A DNA stretch of 64,000 nt from Massospora cicadina (taxonomy: Eukaryota; Entomophthoromycota; Entomophthoromycetes; Entomophthorales; Entomophthoraceae). Position 1 is the stretch's first letter. The number at the start of each line of letters is the position of its first letter. Shown piece after piece: positions 10,959 through 21,623 of this stretch. The notes beneath the pieces are model-generated. The model was not told where the DNA came from. It saw only the letters and a program-made list of their open reading frames with translations, and did not search any database. The stretch is taken from assembly GCA_022478985.1 (NCBI GenBank), contig JAKSZP010015901.1, forward strand, positions 62,001-126,000, given 5' to 3'. A program made the position numbers and the translations under genes.

Positions 10959-10974
10959 CTGGCAAAGAGCACCA
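10959..10974 (-). other. tRNA-type primer-binding site of element G
   Basis: On the - strand TGGTGCTCTTTGCCAG lies four bases inside the LTR end. Element F has TGGTGCTCCTTGCCAG at the same spacing. It fits a tRNA ending GAGCACCA. Confidence 0.7.
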
Positions 10975-10978
10975 GTAT

Positions 10979-11250
10979 TGTATTTTGTGAATAATTTTGA
11001 TATTTAGGCGCTACAAAGGCTACAAAACTATTAGTTTCATTGCTCAAGCAAGAGATAAAATAAGTCACCAAAATTATTAGTTTTGTTGCAATAATGGATT
11101 CCAATTTGGAATAACGATATTTGACCTTAGTTAACCAAAAAAAACTACGTGAAAGAAAATATGTGGTGCTTTATTAGTTAGAATTTAGAGATATTTATAG
11201 GAGAGGATTTAGTAGATCTTCATATGGACCTTCATGCTTCGAAAGAGGCA
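10979..11250 (-). repeat. Part of the 5' LTR of element G
   Basis: Begins (as seen on +) TGTATTTTGTG, i.e. the - strand LTR ends ...CACAAAATACA. A TATA box, TATAAATA on the - strand, lies at 11192-11199. The other LTR is not found in the window, so the outer boundary is not defined. Confidence 0.5.
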
Positions 11251-12540
11251 AGATCTTTTCTGTTAGAAGACTGATATGGCTGATTATCCAATTTGATACA
11301 ATTTTTGTTAAATTAAATCAACATTCACATTATGGGATCAACCCTTTTGGAATGCTTAGCATCCTCAGAATGCTTAGCCCCTTCAGGAGGATGATACTGA
11401 TAATTCTAAAAGAGTTGATCGTTGGTCTAAAAGAGAATCAAATATATCTGATAAATTTTTATAATCTTATTAGACTGAGAAACCAAACCTCAATCTTGAT
11501 TATAATTGGTCATTGCAGTTAAATTTACAGCAATGGGCCAAGCTGACAAATAGTAGTTGGGTGCTTTCCTCAGGACCTAACGTAATACGATGGACTTAAC
11601 TAGCCAAGGGAACATTAATCATTTAAATAAATAAAGTCAATAGAGATTAGGTTTATTATGTAAATAATGTACTGTTTAAAGTACTAGAAGGAAATAAGAA
11701 CTATGATGAGTGATAGCAATTACCACATTTAAAGATGGAAATAAATTCAAGAAGGTATGAGGCGATGGAACAGCCAAAGTTCAGAGTTGGAGTAGATCAG
11801 GATTCATCATTGAAGGCTGAACTAGACCAATAAAGATTACTCAGTCAAATGGTATCCATGATCTGCCATTAGGGGATTAATAAAGAGTAGGCATAAAAGG
11901 TGGCATAAGGTTGACTAGAGGAGATAAATACTGAATATAACCTTGGGCTTAATATCAAGATGATATTAATTCAGTTCAGGCATTCTTCTCTATATCATCG
12001 GCCAGTAGAGCATTAATGGGGCGATTAATCCAGAATTTGTTTGGTTGCAAACTTGGTATTATTATAGGAAATCGCTTAGTGCTTTAAAATATACTATTAT
12101 AAGTTATTTTGGGAGTTAGGCCTAAATAAGATATAAGTTGTTAAATTAATTTAAATATAAACTAATGTTAACAAGTAATAGATAAATCAACATAATTAAA
12201 TTAACAACTAAATTGTAACCCTAAAGTCAAGGCTTCACCCAGACTAGGGAAAAGCCCAACGCCAATTTTATTAGTGACTTTGATAAAGCAAATTATACCT
12301 GATTTATTTATAAAATCAAGAGAGGAATAAGATCATGTGAGGTATCTGCAGTGAAAAAATGAAAAAGAAGGGTGAAATGGTAGAATCAGCATGCATGGAT
12401 TTTATTTGAAGTACGCTGACCATGGAACAGATATTAATGATGCTCAAAGTGCAAACATAAAATAAAAGAACTGAAACAATAATGTAATACAAAACTAAAC
12501 AAAATCCTCCAACCAGGTAGGGAGCGAAGGACCACTACTC
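11251..12540. other. AT-rich stretch without recognisable genes
   Basis: Stops are dense in all frames and I recognise no domain, TATA-flanked ORF or LTR pair. It may be the rest of the LTR of G plus older relics. Confidence 0.5.
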
Positions 12541-13220
12541 ACCATGGAAGAGCGGGAGAAAGGGTCAAGTGGCTCATCTTCAGGAACATCATTTCAGCAG
12601 GTGCAATATAGTTGTAGATTTGGACTAAAGCAGAAAGTAAGGGCGTTGGAGCGTCAGAATGGCATGTCATGGGTCGATGTGTGTGACAAAAGTACTTGTA
12701 TACTCAATATTAGCCTGGAGGATAGCCTCTGATAATTCTGCAACATGATGTTCAGCTTTAAGGCGGGCATAAGGGAGTAGGGCAAGATAGCAATATTTTG
12801 CCAGGTGATCACAGTCTTAGGATTTAATGTTACTAGCTTAGCAACATGAAAGGTAGCATCAAAGGCAGCTTCACCCAATTCAGTGTTTTTAAACCATGCT
12901 TCTTCAGGAAAATCTGGGGGAAGTTAAATGTGATCATCTCATTATTAGTTCATTAATAGATTTTGCCACTGATTTTCAGAGTGATGATAATGGACAAGGC
13001 CACCGCTGCTAAAGCAAGCTGGTGGGCACTTTGGAAGAGGATAACATTGAGTTTTGGGGCATAATGTTCTAGTGGAGAGGTTTTTTAAAATAATAATTAA
13101 TAAATTTAGCCAAGTCATAGCCTTACGGGCATTATCACCTAAAATGTCAGCTCATACATGACAATTGCACCTGATTCTTCAACCTTATCCAATAGGGCCC
13201 AAAGATTTTGAACACTTGAA
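12541..13220 (-). pseudogene. Unassigned coding relic
   Basis: On the - strand protein-like reading moves between frames: a segment near 13040 (HYAPKLNVILFQSAHQLAL), then 12654-12878 (GEAAFDATFHVAKLVTLNP, TVITWQNIAILPYSLMP), then in another frame AEHHVAELSEAILQANIEYT near 12690-12770. This looks like a decayed helical protein such as a Gag N-terminus, but no motif proves it. It ends near a + strand ATG that opens only a short 62-codon frame. Confidence 0.3.
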
Positions 13221-13323
13221 CGGTGGAATTAAGGCGGGTGGCAGTAGGCGAATGGAGGTTTCTTGGGTGCAAACAGTGGTCCAGACCTGATTTCAGATGG
13301 TGGGTTGAATACAGGTTGGTGAG

Positions 13324-13342
13324 ACCATCTAGTACTAAAAAA
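13324..13342 (+). mobile_element. 19-bp A-tailed insertion with 15-bp target duplication (copy 1)
   Basis: ACCATCTAGTACTAAAAAA is flanked by two exact copies of ATACAGGTTGGTGAG (13309-13323 and 13343-13357). The A-tail and the 15-bp direct duplication are what target-primed reverse transcription by a LINE leaves. The body is probably an extreme 5' truncation. Its core recurs at 13625 and 45667. Confidence 0.75.
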
Positions 13343-13624
13343 ATACAGGTTGGTGAGTATGGCTGGAGGCTTTGGAGGGGATGGCTTTCCTGCGCTGGAC
13401 CAGTGAGTGTTATGTTGGGTCAGAGGTGGCAGCAAAACACCCCTTTCAGACGCCACAAGCAAGAGATAAGAAAACGTAACCCTTGTAGTGGCATGGTGAC
13501 AATAATTTTTAGAGTGGTCTTAAATTAAAACAGAGGAGACAAATCTGCTAAATGATGTCAATGAATCCCCAAAAGAAATGCTCCAGCACCGCAGCAATTT
13601 AAGTAAATGAGAATTTGTTGGGCA

Positions 13625-13655
13625 CTTGGGTTGGGACCATCTAGTACTAAAAAAA
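13625..13655 (+). mobile_element. 31-bp A-tailed insertion with 16-bp target duplication (copy 2)
   Basis: An insert beginning CTTGGGTTGG and ending GACCATCTAGTACT plus seven A lies between GAGAATTTGTTGGGCA (13609-13624) and GAGGATTTGTTGGGCA (13656-13671), which differ at one base. It carries the same 3' end as copy 1 with 12 more bases at the 5' side, as expected for two insertions of one RNA truncated at different points. Confidence 0.75.
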
Positions 13656-13671
13656 GAGGATTTGTTGGGCA

Positions 13672-15430
13672 ATGGCGGAGTATGTGGGGTGATGGTGGCA
13701 GTAGCGCGAGGGGCATCAAGGCGCTCTGCACCAGAGGAAATGGTGAAGATGAGGTTGGGTTGAGTGACATAAGTAAAAAGCCCTAAAAATTCTTCATACA
13801 TTAGTTTTGGTTTTATTTTGAAGGGAGGTTTGCAAATGAAACCACCAATGTGATGTCAGCAGGGAGAAAATAGGGAAGTAGGAATGGGGGTTATTTTATG
13901 AATCAAAGGTTTCAATGCCGCCGCTGCAGTATCCTTCTTGATCTATAACCTATGTTAAAACATCCCTTAAAAGGGAAGAAATAAATAAAACCATCTGGTA
14001 AAAAGGCAGCGGCGGTAAGTTTGATTATTGCTTTGTCAGCATATAGGAATAAATGCCCATAGTCGACATAGAGGAAAAATTGAATGATGAGCAAGGGAGA
14101 GCAAGAGGATGAGGCATGTTGGGTGGATACATGCAAGGCGAAGCGCTATGTGCCATAGAGAGAAAAATTGTCTAGAAGAGTTTGGTGGACTATTTAGGCT
14201 GCCCAAATGCATTTACCCACAAATGCAGAAAATACTAGGTGGTGGATCACCGCTGCCCCACACTGGAGAAGCAGGCGTCAAATCCAAGGACATCAATGTG
14301 AAACAGATGTGTCCATGTGGCGGTGATTTAATTTACTTTATATAATTTACTCAAAAAAATGAAATCAAGTGGAAAGAGAAGCAAAAAATATCAGCATGCA
14401 TGAATATTCCAATTATACTTGGTTTTATGAAGCTCCCATATTCACTTTACACTGATATACTCAAAACAGATTGATACCATGCGCTTATCCCTTCCTAGAT
14501 AAATCTTTGGTTTGACATGCGCAGGATCTGTAATGTTATGGGGCGGGTTTCCTTAGATTTTACAACAAGGAGTATAAATAGCACTTCAGATATAATGGAA
14601 TTTCCTTTGTTCTCATCTAAACAAAACTATCGATCCCAATTGGCAATATGGACAAAATTTTAAGACCCTAGACCCTAAAAAATACAATAAAATCAAACAT
14701 TGGAAAAGACCAAGATAACTGAGAACCCAATGTGCAGTTAGAGATTTGGCATTAATTACAGTAATCACAAGTATGGATGCACTAAATAAATAGGAAACTG
14801 TGTTATGAAAAATACCTGAAAAAAAGGAAAAACTCATAAAGCTGTTGCTATAAGAGTTTTAAAAGAAAATAATAACACTATAGTACTTTTACTGATAATA
14901 GTGAATAAGAGTAAATGGTCTTCTTAAGTTATGCTAGTTTCAGCAGCAAATAGTAAAATCCAAGAATATCCCTTAACCATCCTAATCCCTCATTTATAAA
15001 CCTAAACAGATCCCAGTTTCCTATTGGTACCAGATACTTGGTAGCCAAATAGCTCTAAGGAGTATTTGGCATTCAAATTGTTCTGGAAAGACAGGAAATA
15101 ATTAATCTGGATTGTGATTTTACACTGATGAAAAGGTAAGTCCAAGGCTACTAAATATTATGCATAGCACATTTTCAGCGGCGTTGCAGCTAGAGAGTAA
15201 TAATAAATACATTAAAAGCAATTTGATTACCACAGCCACAGGGAAAAGTAAACTAAAGTAGATTAAGGGATTAGAGTTTGTATCATCAGGGTGATGATGC
15301 ATTGATTGTATAATTTAGTAGTATCTATAAACAGCATGGGTGCCTAATAAACATAATTTACTATGGAAGATTGAGACAAGAGGATTAAAATTGGTGAAAA
15401 AGTAATTTTGATCAAAGCCTCAATCTAAAA
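13672..15430. other. Stretch without recognisable genes
   Basis: Only short frames occur, such as 14109-14345 (+) and 14613-14837 (-), without recognisable domains. No LTR pair or RNA gene is seen. It precedes the A-rich 3' end of the LINE, which lies on the - strand. Confidence 0.5.
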
Positions 15431-16283
15431 TATCTTTTTTTTTAAATTATACAAGTTTTATTTGGGGAAGGTCAAACATGGGATGGACACTTCTGATAAA
15501 CTCCAACTATAAAACACAAAGAAATAACGAGGGTCACCCCAGAGGAACTGTAGCTCCCTTCTGTTGCCAGCGGGACTGCCAGTGGAAAGAAGAGGGTGAG
15601 TGACAGGGGAGGCCTGAGCCAAAAATGAACATGAATGAAGGAAAGGATCTAACGAGAGGAACCAGATGGGGAACCAGGACAACACCAACTGGCGTTGGCA
15701 GGATGGCAGGTGGCCAAACAAGCTTGAAACTGATTCATTAAGTGGGAATGGAAGTAATGCACATCTTCACGGAGGGCTGGGGTAGTGCCAGAGAGTGCAT
15801 CAAGGACAAGGTGTGGATTGTTCATAGCATTATTGCAATAATCAAGGTGTGGAGCGAAGGGTGGATAGGGGATGTCATAAAAAAGACAATGATAATTTTG
15901 GACAGGCTGAAATCCAGTTTACTTTCCTTGAAAAAGAGGCTCATAACATCCCACCAAATTGCCTTTAAAGTGGGCAATCTTCCAAGCAATGGATTAAAGA
16001 TCCATATTGACCGCATACAATGCATGAAGTTTGTGAGACACTGGACCGCTCAGCCATGCGGTACACTTTTTTCAGGAAACTCCAGACATGGACACTAATT
16101 TGAGGTTGTAAAAGAGGATGGTGTGTGTACTGCCAAATGTCCTTCTGGGTCTCCAAAGAGTATGAGATGTCAAGCTTGTCAAGGTAATCCACATGGGCAA
16201 TGAGGTGGGGACGTTGGGGCACCAGTTTCTTTAAAAGGACTTGCCCATAGACTTCTTGTTTGAAACGGGGAGTAGGGCGACCC
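15431..16283 (-). mobile_element. LINE, 3' part (C-terminus of ORF2 and tail)
   Basis: On the - strand a frame (15965-16222) ends with CIVCGQYGSLIHCLEDCPL, the Cys/His C-terminal motif typical of LINE ORF2 downstream of RT. The reading continues into 15458-15721 without recognisable motifs. At 15431-15439 the - strand has a run of nine A, a plausible LINE 3' tail. The right edge is the insertion site of element B; the LINE resumes at 22236. Confidence 0.7.
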
Positions 16284-17134
16284 TGTAAGGAGAGTGTCTA
16301 TAACTCTCCTGTTCCCAGCATGGTAGTGCTCAGTGCACAGGCCCAACGCCAGGGAACTAGCTGTTAGAATAAAAATCATTATTGCCCAGCAGAGGGTGCT
16401 GGAGCAATATTAAGTCAAGCAAAAGTGAGTGACAATCAAGGTAAAAACCCACCCCAAAATGACGCGGTGCACTAAGGGAGAAATGGGAAACGTCCCAGGT
16501 TGGAGGGAACCTGGGCGAACCAACGGTGCAATAGTGATAGCCTAATCATATAGAAAATGTTGTGGTTAAGGTAGCGCAAGACCTCCTCGAAGGAGTCCAT
16601 ACACAGGATTGTTCAGAATAGCATATAATAAAACGGTAAAAATTGGGAAATCTTTTCTGGGAAGTCAACCAACAAGGAATGTTGGTCAAGGAAATCATAT
16701 TTAAACTTGAACGGGGGAATAAGAGGTTTGCTGCAGCGGGCCCAAGCACTGACCCACTAATAGGCCAACTCTACCATCTGAATTGGTTGAGTATGCCAAA
16801 ACCAACTTCACTCATGTGATTGATTGAAGTTGGATTCGACCAAAACTCATTGTTTCATATATGATATGAGTTTCAAAACCCCATTCCTTGATGAACTAAA
16901 TGGAACCATCCACGTTAATTTGATAGAATGTCCATTTTAACGCCTGGAATGACGTAAGGGGCTGGGCATTTGGCACCTCACTAGTACCAACCTGGGCATA
17001 ATTTGCCCATACCCAGCGTTGGTCTAGGGTATGCCTAAGGTCAGGGAGGGCGTGTAATTTCACCTTCTGGGCCTCCTGGCGCCCAGCCTTATCCATGGGG
17101 TTGGTCCCCACTATGATGTCATATGACCATGACA
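16284..17134 (-). repeat. 3' LTR of element B
   Basis: Nearly identical in layout to 21384-22235. On the - strand it carries the U3 part of the Pol tail (down to 16896), TTTAAATA (16698-16705), and the R-start element as AGTCAACCAAC on + (16663-16673), i.e. GTTGGTTGACT, one CpG-type change from the 5' copy. The hydrophobic ORF copy follows (16179-16379 frame, ASSLALGLCTEHYHAGNRR) and runs out of the LTR. Confidence 0.93.
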
Positions 17135-17250
17135 TTACCCTATTCTTCCCAATGGGGCTCAACCCCCTCCAGGGGCTTGCGCAAGTGAAAAGTTCTTGTG
17201 AGCAGGGGCCAAAATCATGGCGGCAACAGTCAGTTTGGGTTTAGATCTGG
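16896..17250 (-). pseudogene. C-terminal Pol tail of element B, crossing polypurine tract into U3
   Basis: Upstream of the LTR the - strand reads LAPAHKNFSLAQAPGGG. The frame that continues through the polypurine tract gives GKNRVMSWSYDIIVGTNP and then about 65 residues inside the LTR (TLDQRWVWANYAQVGTSEV, ending QINVDGSI). The same tail is kept in the other LTR of B and in both LTRs of D. One frame shift separates it from the chromodomain frame. No known domain is recognised. Confidence 0.6.
17135..17150 (-). other. Polypurine tract of element B
   Basis: On the - strand GGGAAGAATAGGGTAA directly precedes the LTR start TGTCATGG. The corresponding tract in D is AGTAGGAGAGGGTAA. Confidence 0.7.
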
Positions 17251-17520
17251 CAGCCTGGGGGAAACGCTTGTGGAAAGCTTCATTAAGATCTTGGGCATGC
17301 ACACAGTCACACGCTGGAACCCAACTGTTCTCTGCAGCGTCAAAGGCTTTTTAGGATACCAGGTACTCCAGCTTCTTTTAACGCAGCGAGAGGAAACTAT
17401 TTCTTCCACCTCCCACTCTAGCGCCCCATCCACAAGATAGGCCTCAGGAGTCTCTGGTGGGGGGCCCTTGAACAACGTCATTTTGCTCTCATTAAACACA
17501 GAGAAGATCTGAAAAGAAGG
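17230..17520 (-). pseudogene. Chromodomain of element B
   Basis: The - strand reads PPPETPEAYLVDGALEWEVE and EEIVSSRCVKRS, the start of a chromodomain. After a frame change, sequence equivalent to element D (EYLVSWKGFDAAENSWVPA) follows with a stop in place of the Trp. It ends in AFHKRFPQA before the HKN tail. Confidence 0.75.
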
Positions 17521-18430
17521 GGAAGATCCAGCTGATATAAGGAATGACCCACCTTTTTAACCATGCGGTAGGGGCCAATCCTTTTTAGTACCAGCTTCTT
17601 ACATGGCTGCTTGATAGGGATTTTAGGAGCATCAAGCATTACGAGATCCCCTTCCTTGTATGTAAGACCCACTTGGTGCTTCCCATCAGCATTCTCCTTA
17701 TACATTAGCATTGCCGCCTCCAAGCTTGTGGAAACCCCCTGGTGGACCTTCTTGATTGTCTTGGCAAGATTCACCACCACTTCAACCTTAGACCCACAGC
17801 TGGGCTCCTTTTTAAAGGTGGGGTTAAAGCCATGGCTGGCGAAAAAAGGGGAACAACCAATCAAAGAATGCAATGTGTTGTTGTAACTAATTTGGGCCAA
17901 AGGAAGGTGAGAAGCCCAATCTGAATGATCCATATCGGTGTAACACCGCAGGAACTTCTCCAAGCACTGGTTCACTCGTTCAGTCTGCCCATCTGATTGA
18001 GGGTGATAGGCAGTCGAATGGCAGGGGCGAATCTGATGAGTCTTATACAACTCTTCCCAAAAGATGGAGGTAAATTGGGGTCTCCAGTCGCTGATAATCT
18101 CCTGGGGGATCCCCATGGAGCGCAAACACATGCGTGACAAAGAACCTGGCCACTCAGCCGCAGTTATTGTAGTTATGCAAGGAATAAAGTGGGAGGACTT
18201 TGTAAAACGGTCCACCACCACCATGATGGCATCATAACCATCAGAGACAGGTAGTCCATAATGAAATCCACCAATAGGGAAGTCCAGGGCCCTTCAGCTT
18301 TCTGGACTGGTACCAACGTCCCCACTAATGGTTGACTACTTGAATTCATTTGGTTGCAGATCAAACACTCCTTACAATACCGCCCCACCTGAGCAGGCAA
18401 GCCCTTCTAATTGTATGTGCGGCATATTAA
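17478..18430 (-). pseudogene. Integrase of element B
   Basis: A 248-codon frame carries the catalytic core: MVVVDRFTKSSHFIP, EIISDWRPQFTSIFWEELY and YHPQSDGQTERVNQCLEKF, holding the D, D and E residues of the DDE triad if the first D is taken from the upstream VDFIMD segment (18173-18400 frame). The zinc-binding CKECLICNQM precedes it. SDR has become SDW. It would insert the cDNA into the chromosome. Confidence 0.88.
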
Positions 18431-19250
18431 CTATAACATCTTTGCTTTACCAGGATGACCTATGGTGAGTCCATCATGATGGTCACGGATGATTTCCAGG
18501 CGAAGTGGGCCAGCAGGAACCCATAGGTGCCCCTGAAACCACACCATCTTATCCTTCACGTGGTAGCCTCTGGAGAGATCCTCTTGATTCAACTCGAACT
18601 TAGAAAGTAACATAGTATATTTGGTTGCTAGCGGCTGAGAAAGGCCTACCTTCCTGAACATATTATATTTCTCCGCGTTTTCTAGAGGTGCAAGAGAAGG
18701 CCCGTTGGCCAGGGGAGAGGGTAGTTGAGGCAGAAGTTTACTTGGAGGAATCATCACCTGTGTGTTGTGAACTTCTACCTCCTTAGGATCAGGTGCTAAA
18801 GCAGGGTTACGGCTCAAAGCATCCGCCAAAACATTATCCTTGCCCTTGGTGAACTCATACGTGAATGCAAATTGGGCAAGGGTCTCATGCCAACTTGTCT
18901 GCCGTGGGGTTTGGACATGAGGAGAGCGGTAGTACAGCAAGGCATGGTGGTCTGTATGTACCCAGAAAGGTTGGGATGAGCCATGAAAGTGATGACGCCA
19001 ATAAGTCAGCGCCTCCACCACTGCCAGTAACTCCTTATCATAAAACGGCGTAATTCAACTCTGGCAAAGACATTTTCCTAGATAGATATACCACTAAATG
19101 CTCTATCCATCTTCATCTACTTGTAACAAGGCAGCCGCTATGGCGTAGTTGGAGGCCTCAGTGGACACAATGAACTCCTTTGAAGGGTCGACATGGCGAA
19201 GAACAGATGTGGACAACAGAGTGAACTTCACTGCTTAGAAAGCATCCTCC
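18431..19250 (-). pseudogene. RNase H and integrase N-terminus of element B
   Basis: The 196-codon frame starts at VEALTYWRHHFHGSSQPF, contains HTDHHALLYYRSP and the RNase H end motif ADALSRNPALAP, then a spacer and the integrase HH (IIRDHHDGLTIGHPGKAK). The first RNase H block is in another frame near 19080-19200, with a stop between them. Confidence 0.85.
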
Positions 19251-20100
19251 AAAATGAGGGACCACTGAAGCACCTTGGAACCGCTAGTCTTGTATAAGGG
19301 AGCTGCCACCTCAGAAAGATTAGTGGTGAATTCTTGAGGAACGTAAACGTCCCCAAAAAGCTCCTCAATTCCTTGACTGAGGTGGGGATGGGCCACTCAC
19401 AGATAGCCTTCTCCTTGTCTGAAGTTATCATGTGTCCTTAGTCAAACACGATGTTGCCCAGAAACGTGACCTGGGACTTAAAGAATTCACACTTGCTTAT
19501 CTTCAACGTAAGGCTGGCTGCCTTTAACCGCTCCACCACTTGCCAAAGGTGGGCTGCATGGGACTTCTGATCAGGGGAAAACACCAGGTTATAATCCATG
19601 TAGCCAACCGCGCATACCCCTAACAAGTCCCCCAACACTGCATCAATGCGGCGTTGAAAGATAGCAGGGGCATTCTTAAACTCAAAGGGCATGACCCGGA
19701 ACCGGAATATTCCTTTTCTGGTGCAGAAGACAGTTAACCACTACTGGCCCTTCTTTATCTGGATCTGATTAAAAGCATTGATGCAATCCAGATTGGAGAA
19801 GAACTTCGCCTTTTCATCATAGCGCGCAATCTGCAAATCCAAAGGATGGGATGGAGGTCTGGTACAGTGACGTTGTTAAGGTTCCCATAGTCCACACACG
19901 GGTGTAAAGTACCATCAGACTTTACAAAAAGAAGTGGGGAGCATACAAGGGAGATACGCTGAATATCGCACCCTTGACTAACTGTTCCTTCACCCACACA
20001 TCCAACGCCTCTTCCTCCCGGACATTCAAGGGGTAAATGGGGGAAGATATACGCACCAGATCCACAGTGAGCTTGTAATTCACAATCAAACTCGGAGTGC
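19228..20100 (-). pseudogene. Reverse transcriptase of element B with YMDY motif
   Basis: Pieces in several frames give HPCVDYGNLNNVTVPDLHP, MPFEFKNAPAIFQRRIDAV and the palm sequence VGYMDYNLVFSPDQ. The universal YxDD box is YMDY here, with N where most Gypsy elements have I. Element D has the identical YMDYN. The thumb follows (SLTLKISKCEFFKSQVTFLG). The enzyme should be inactive. Confidence 0.88.
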
Positions 20101-20895
20101 TCAGGGAGTGCATTGGCGGATGCTGCATCAAAAGAGGATTCCAAACCCTCCAAGCAAGAAGGTATAGGAGCTTCCACTGAGGGCTTCAGAAAAGGGGCAA
20201 TGCTAAGGGTGTGAAGGTGTGTCCAGTGGGGCAAGTCGCCATGAGCATCAGCCTCAGACAAAGGAACAACAAGTGTGCAACAATTCTTTACTGTTAGGGA
20301 TAAGGTATTCTCTTTTAAGTTGGTTCTAACGTCAACCTTCCGCCACCACTCCACACCCAAAATGATAGGGTACAGGAGGTTTTTGATAGCTTGAAAGTGA
20401 TCGACAAGTGAATTTGCTAACCTGAAAGTCCACTGCCCCAAAGACCTTCAGAGTGGGAATACCTTGGGATGCCCCTCCCCTAACCATACCACCAGGCAAG
20501 TAATGCAGACCAAGGTAGTAAGCTAGGCTCAGGTCCATAAAGTTTCCCGCGGCCCCAGTGTCCACCAGAATAGTGGTGCTGAATTTCCCTAAAGGGGAGG
20601 AGAAGATAGCAGTCAGTAGAAAATACCCAGAATGGTCTTTATTTAAAGCTGGAAATGCCAGTAAATCACCTCCAAACTCTTCATTTGGCAATAACAGGTC
20701 GCCCAGGTATGATTTTGAATTGAAGAATGTAGAGGGATACTTGGCCACTCTTACTACTGAGGCCACATATCCCACCATATCTTCAGCAGGGGCAGAAATA
20801 TTTTCATATTGTAAGCGCAGTTCTTTTTCAACTTCCTGAGTGCTGCGAATAATGGAAGAGGTCAAACGGGGATTTTCTGGAGTGAAACCATACAC
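20100..20895 (-). pseudogene. Retropepsin of element B
   Basis: The 187-codon frame contains TTILVDTGAAGNFMDLSLAY followed by a flap region (GGMVRGGASQGIPTLKVFG). The overlapping next frame carries LYPIILGVEWWRKVDVRTN, matching GVGWWR of A and GVEWWRK of D. The catalytic DTG is intact. Confidence 0.85.
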
Positions 20896-21383
20896 ATGAA
20901 TAAGTTCCTTATCTGAGCCATGAGATCAAATATGGTTCAGAGGTATATATCAAGTTTTCGTTATAAAATGAGTTTTTAGATGTGAATGACCCTAGTCTCA
21001 TAACAGCAAAGGAATGCCTGACATCATCCAAGGCCAACACCCCCAGGGCCATCTGCGCCAATTCCGCTGGCATCATCTGAACATGCTGTCAAAATAAACC
21101 CCATTTAATTAAATTAAAATTGTTAATTTCAGTGGAAAGTCAGGGAATTACAACACTCGGTACTTGAAACATCTGTATCCACAGGTATGAGCATGAAGGG
21201 TAGATACTTTCCAGTTGGAGGGAACCATAATAACGTTGAGTTGCTCCAACATTCAGGAAAAAGAGAAAACAGCGGTGCAGCTGACCACAGCCGAGGCCCT
21301 CAGTTGGCGCCCACCATTTGCACTTTGGGAAAGTCCCACACCAAAAATTTCATTCACTTAAATTTTAGGGGTTGGTCGACTAA
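20896..21383 (-). pseudogene. Gag-like region and primer site of element B
   Basis: After the LTR end come TT and GTTGGTCGACT on + (21371-21381), the primer site, then low-conservation sequence corresponding to 51843-52340 of D (MMPAELAQMALGVLALD here, MMPAELAQVGLVVLALD in D). This shared segment is the only clear Gag-type coding block. No zinc knuckle is seen. Confidence 0.5.
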
Positions 21384-21623
21384 TGTAAGGAGAGTGTCTA
21401 TAACTCTCCTGTTCCCAGCGTGGCAGTGCTCAGTGCACAGGCCCAACGCCAGGGAACTAGCTGTTAGAATAAAAATCATTATTGACCAGCAGAGTGTGCT
21501 GGAGCAATAACAACTCAAGCAAAAGTGAGCAACGATCAAGGTAAAAACCCACCCCAAAATGATGCGGCGCACTAAGGGAGTAATGGGAAACGTCCCAGGT
21601 TGGAGGGAACCTGGGCGAACCAA
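21354..21623 (-). CDS. LTR-encoded hydrophobic ORF of element B crossing the primer site
   Basis: An unbroken 89-codon - strand frame begins in the 5' LTR downstream of the inferred transcript start, runs through the LTR end and the primer site and stops 30 nt into the internal region. It has two hydrophobic stretches (IILGWVFTLIVAHFCLSCY and CWSIMIFILTASSLALGL) and then CTEHCHAGNRRVIDTLL and VDQPLKFK. The primer site encodes VDQP, as in D and, with a change, A (IDQP). The start codon is uncertain. It is conserved in D, including ASSLALGLCTEH. Function unknown. Confidence 0.5.
   Translation of the reverse strand: MVRPGSLQPGTFPITPLVRRIILGWVFTLIVAHFCLSCYCSSTLCWSIMIFILTASSLALGLCTEHCHAGNRRVIDTLLTLVDQPLKFK
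21371..21381 (-). other. Self-primer-binding site of element B
   Basis: On the - strand AGTCGACCAAC starts two bases after the LTR. It is exactly complementary (11 of 11) to GTTGGTCGACT in the LTR (+ coordinates 21764-21774), 32 bp downstream of the TATA box. This is the Tf1-type arrangement in which the transcript 5' end primes minus-strand synthesis. Confidence 0.8.

Larger units (their letters stand above)
8790..11250 (-). mobile_element. Gypsy relic G (5' end: LTR part, primer site, Gag)
   Basis: Read on the - strand, an LTR end is followed after four bases by a tRNA-type primer site, then a Gag start (MNNSRKESTSS near 10914), a collagen-like segment, the Gag core and a damaged zinc knuckle. 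The primer site is nearly identical to that of element F and the Gag core matches E, F, H and I, so they form one lineage. No RT or integrase is recognisable to the left, so the copy is truncated or decayed. Confidence 0.7.

Noticed and set aside
13625..13655. 5S rRNA gene fragment
   Set aside because: Resemblance is short and gapped; without a database comparison it supports no more than a speculative source for the insert.
18865..19053. Short + strand ORF within element B
   Set aside because: It overlaps the RNase H frame of B on the other strand and has no motif of its own.
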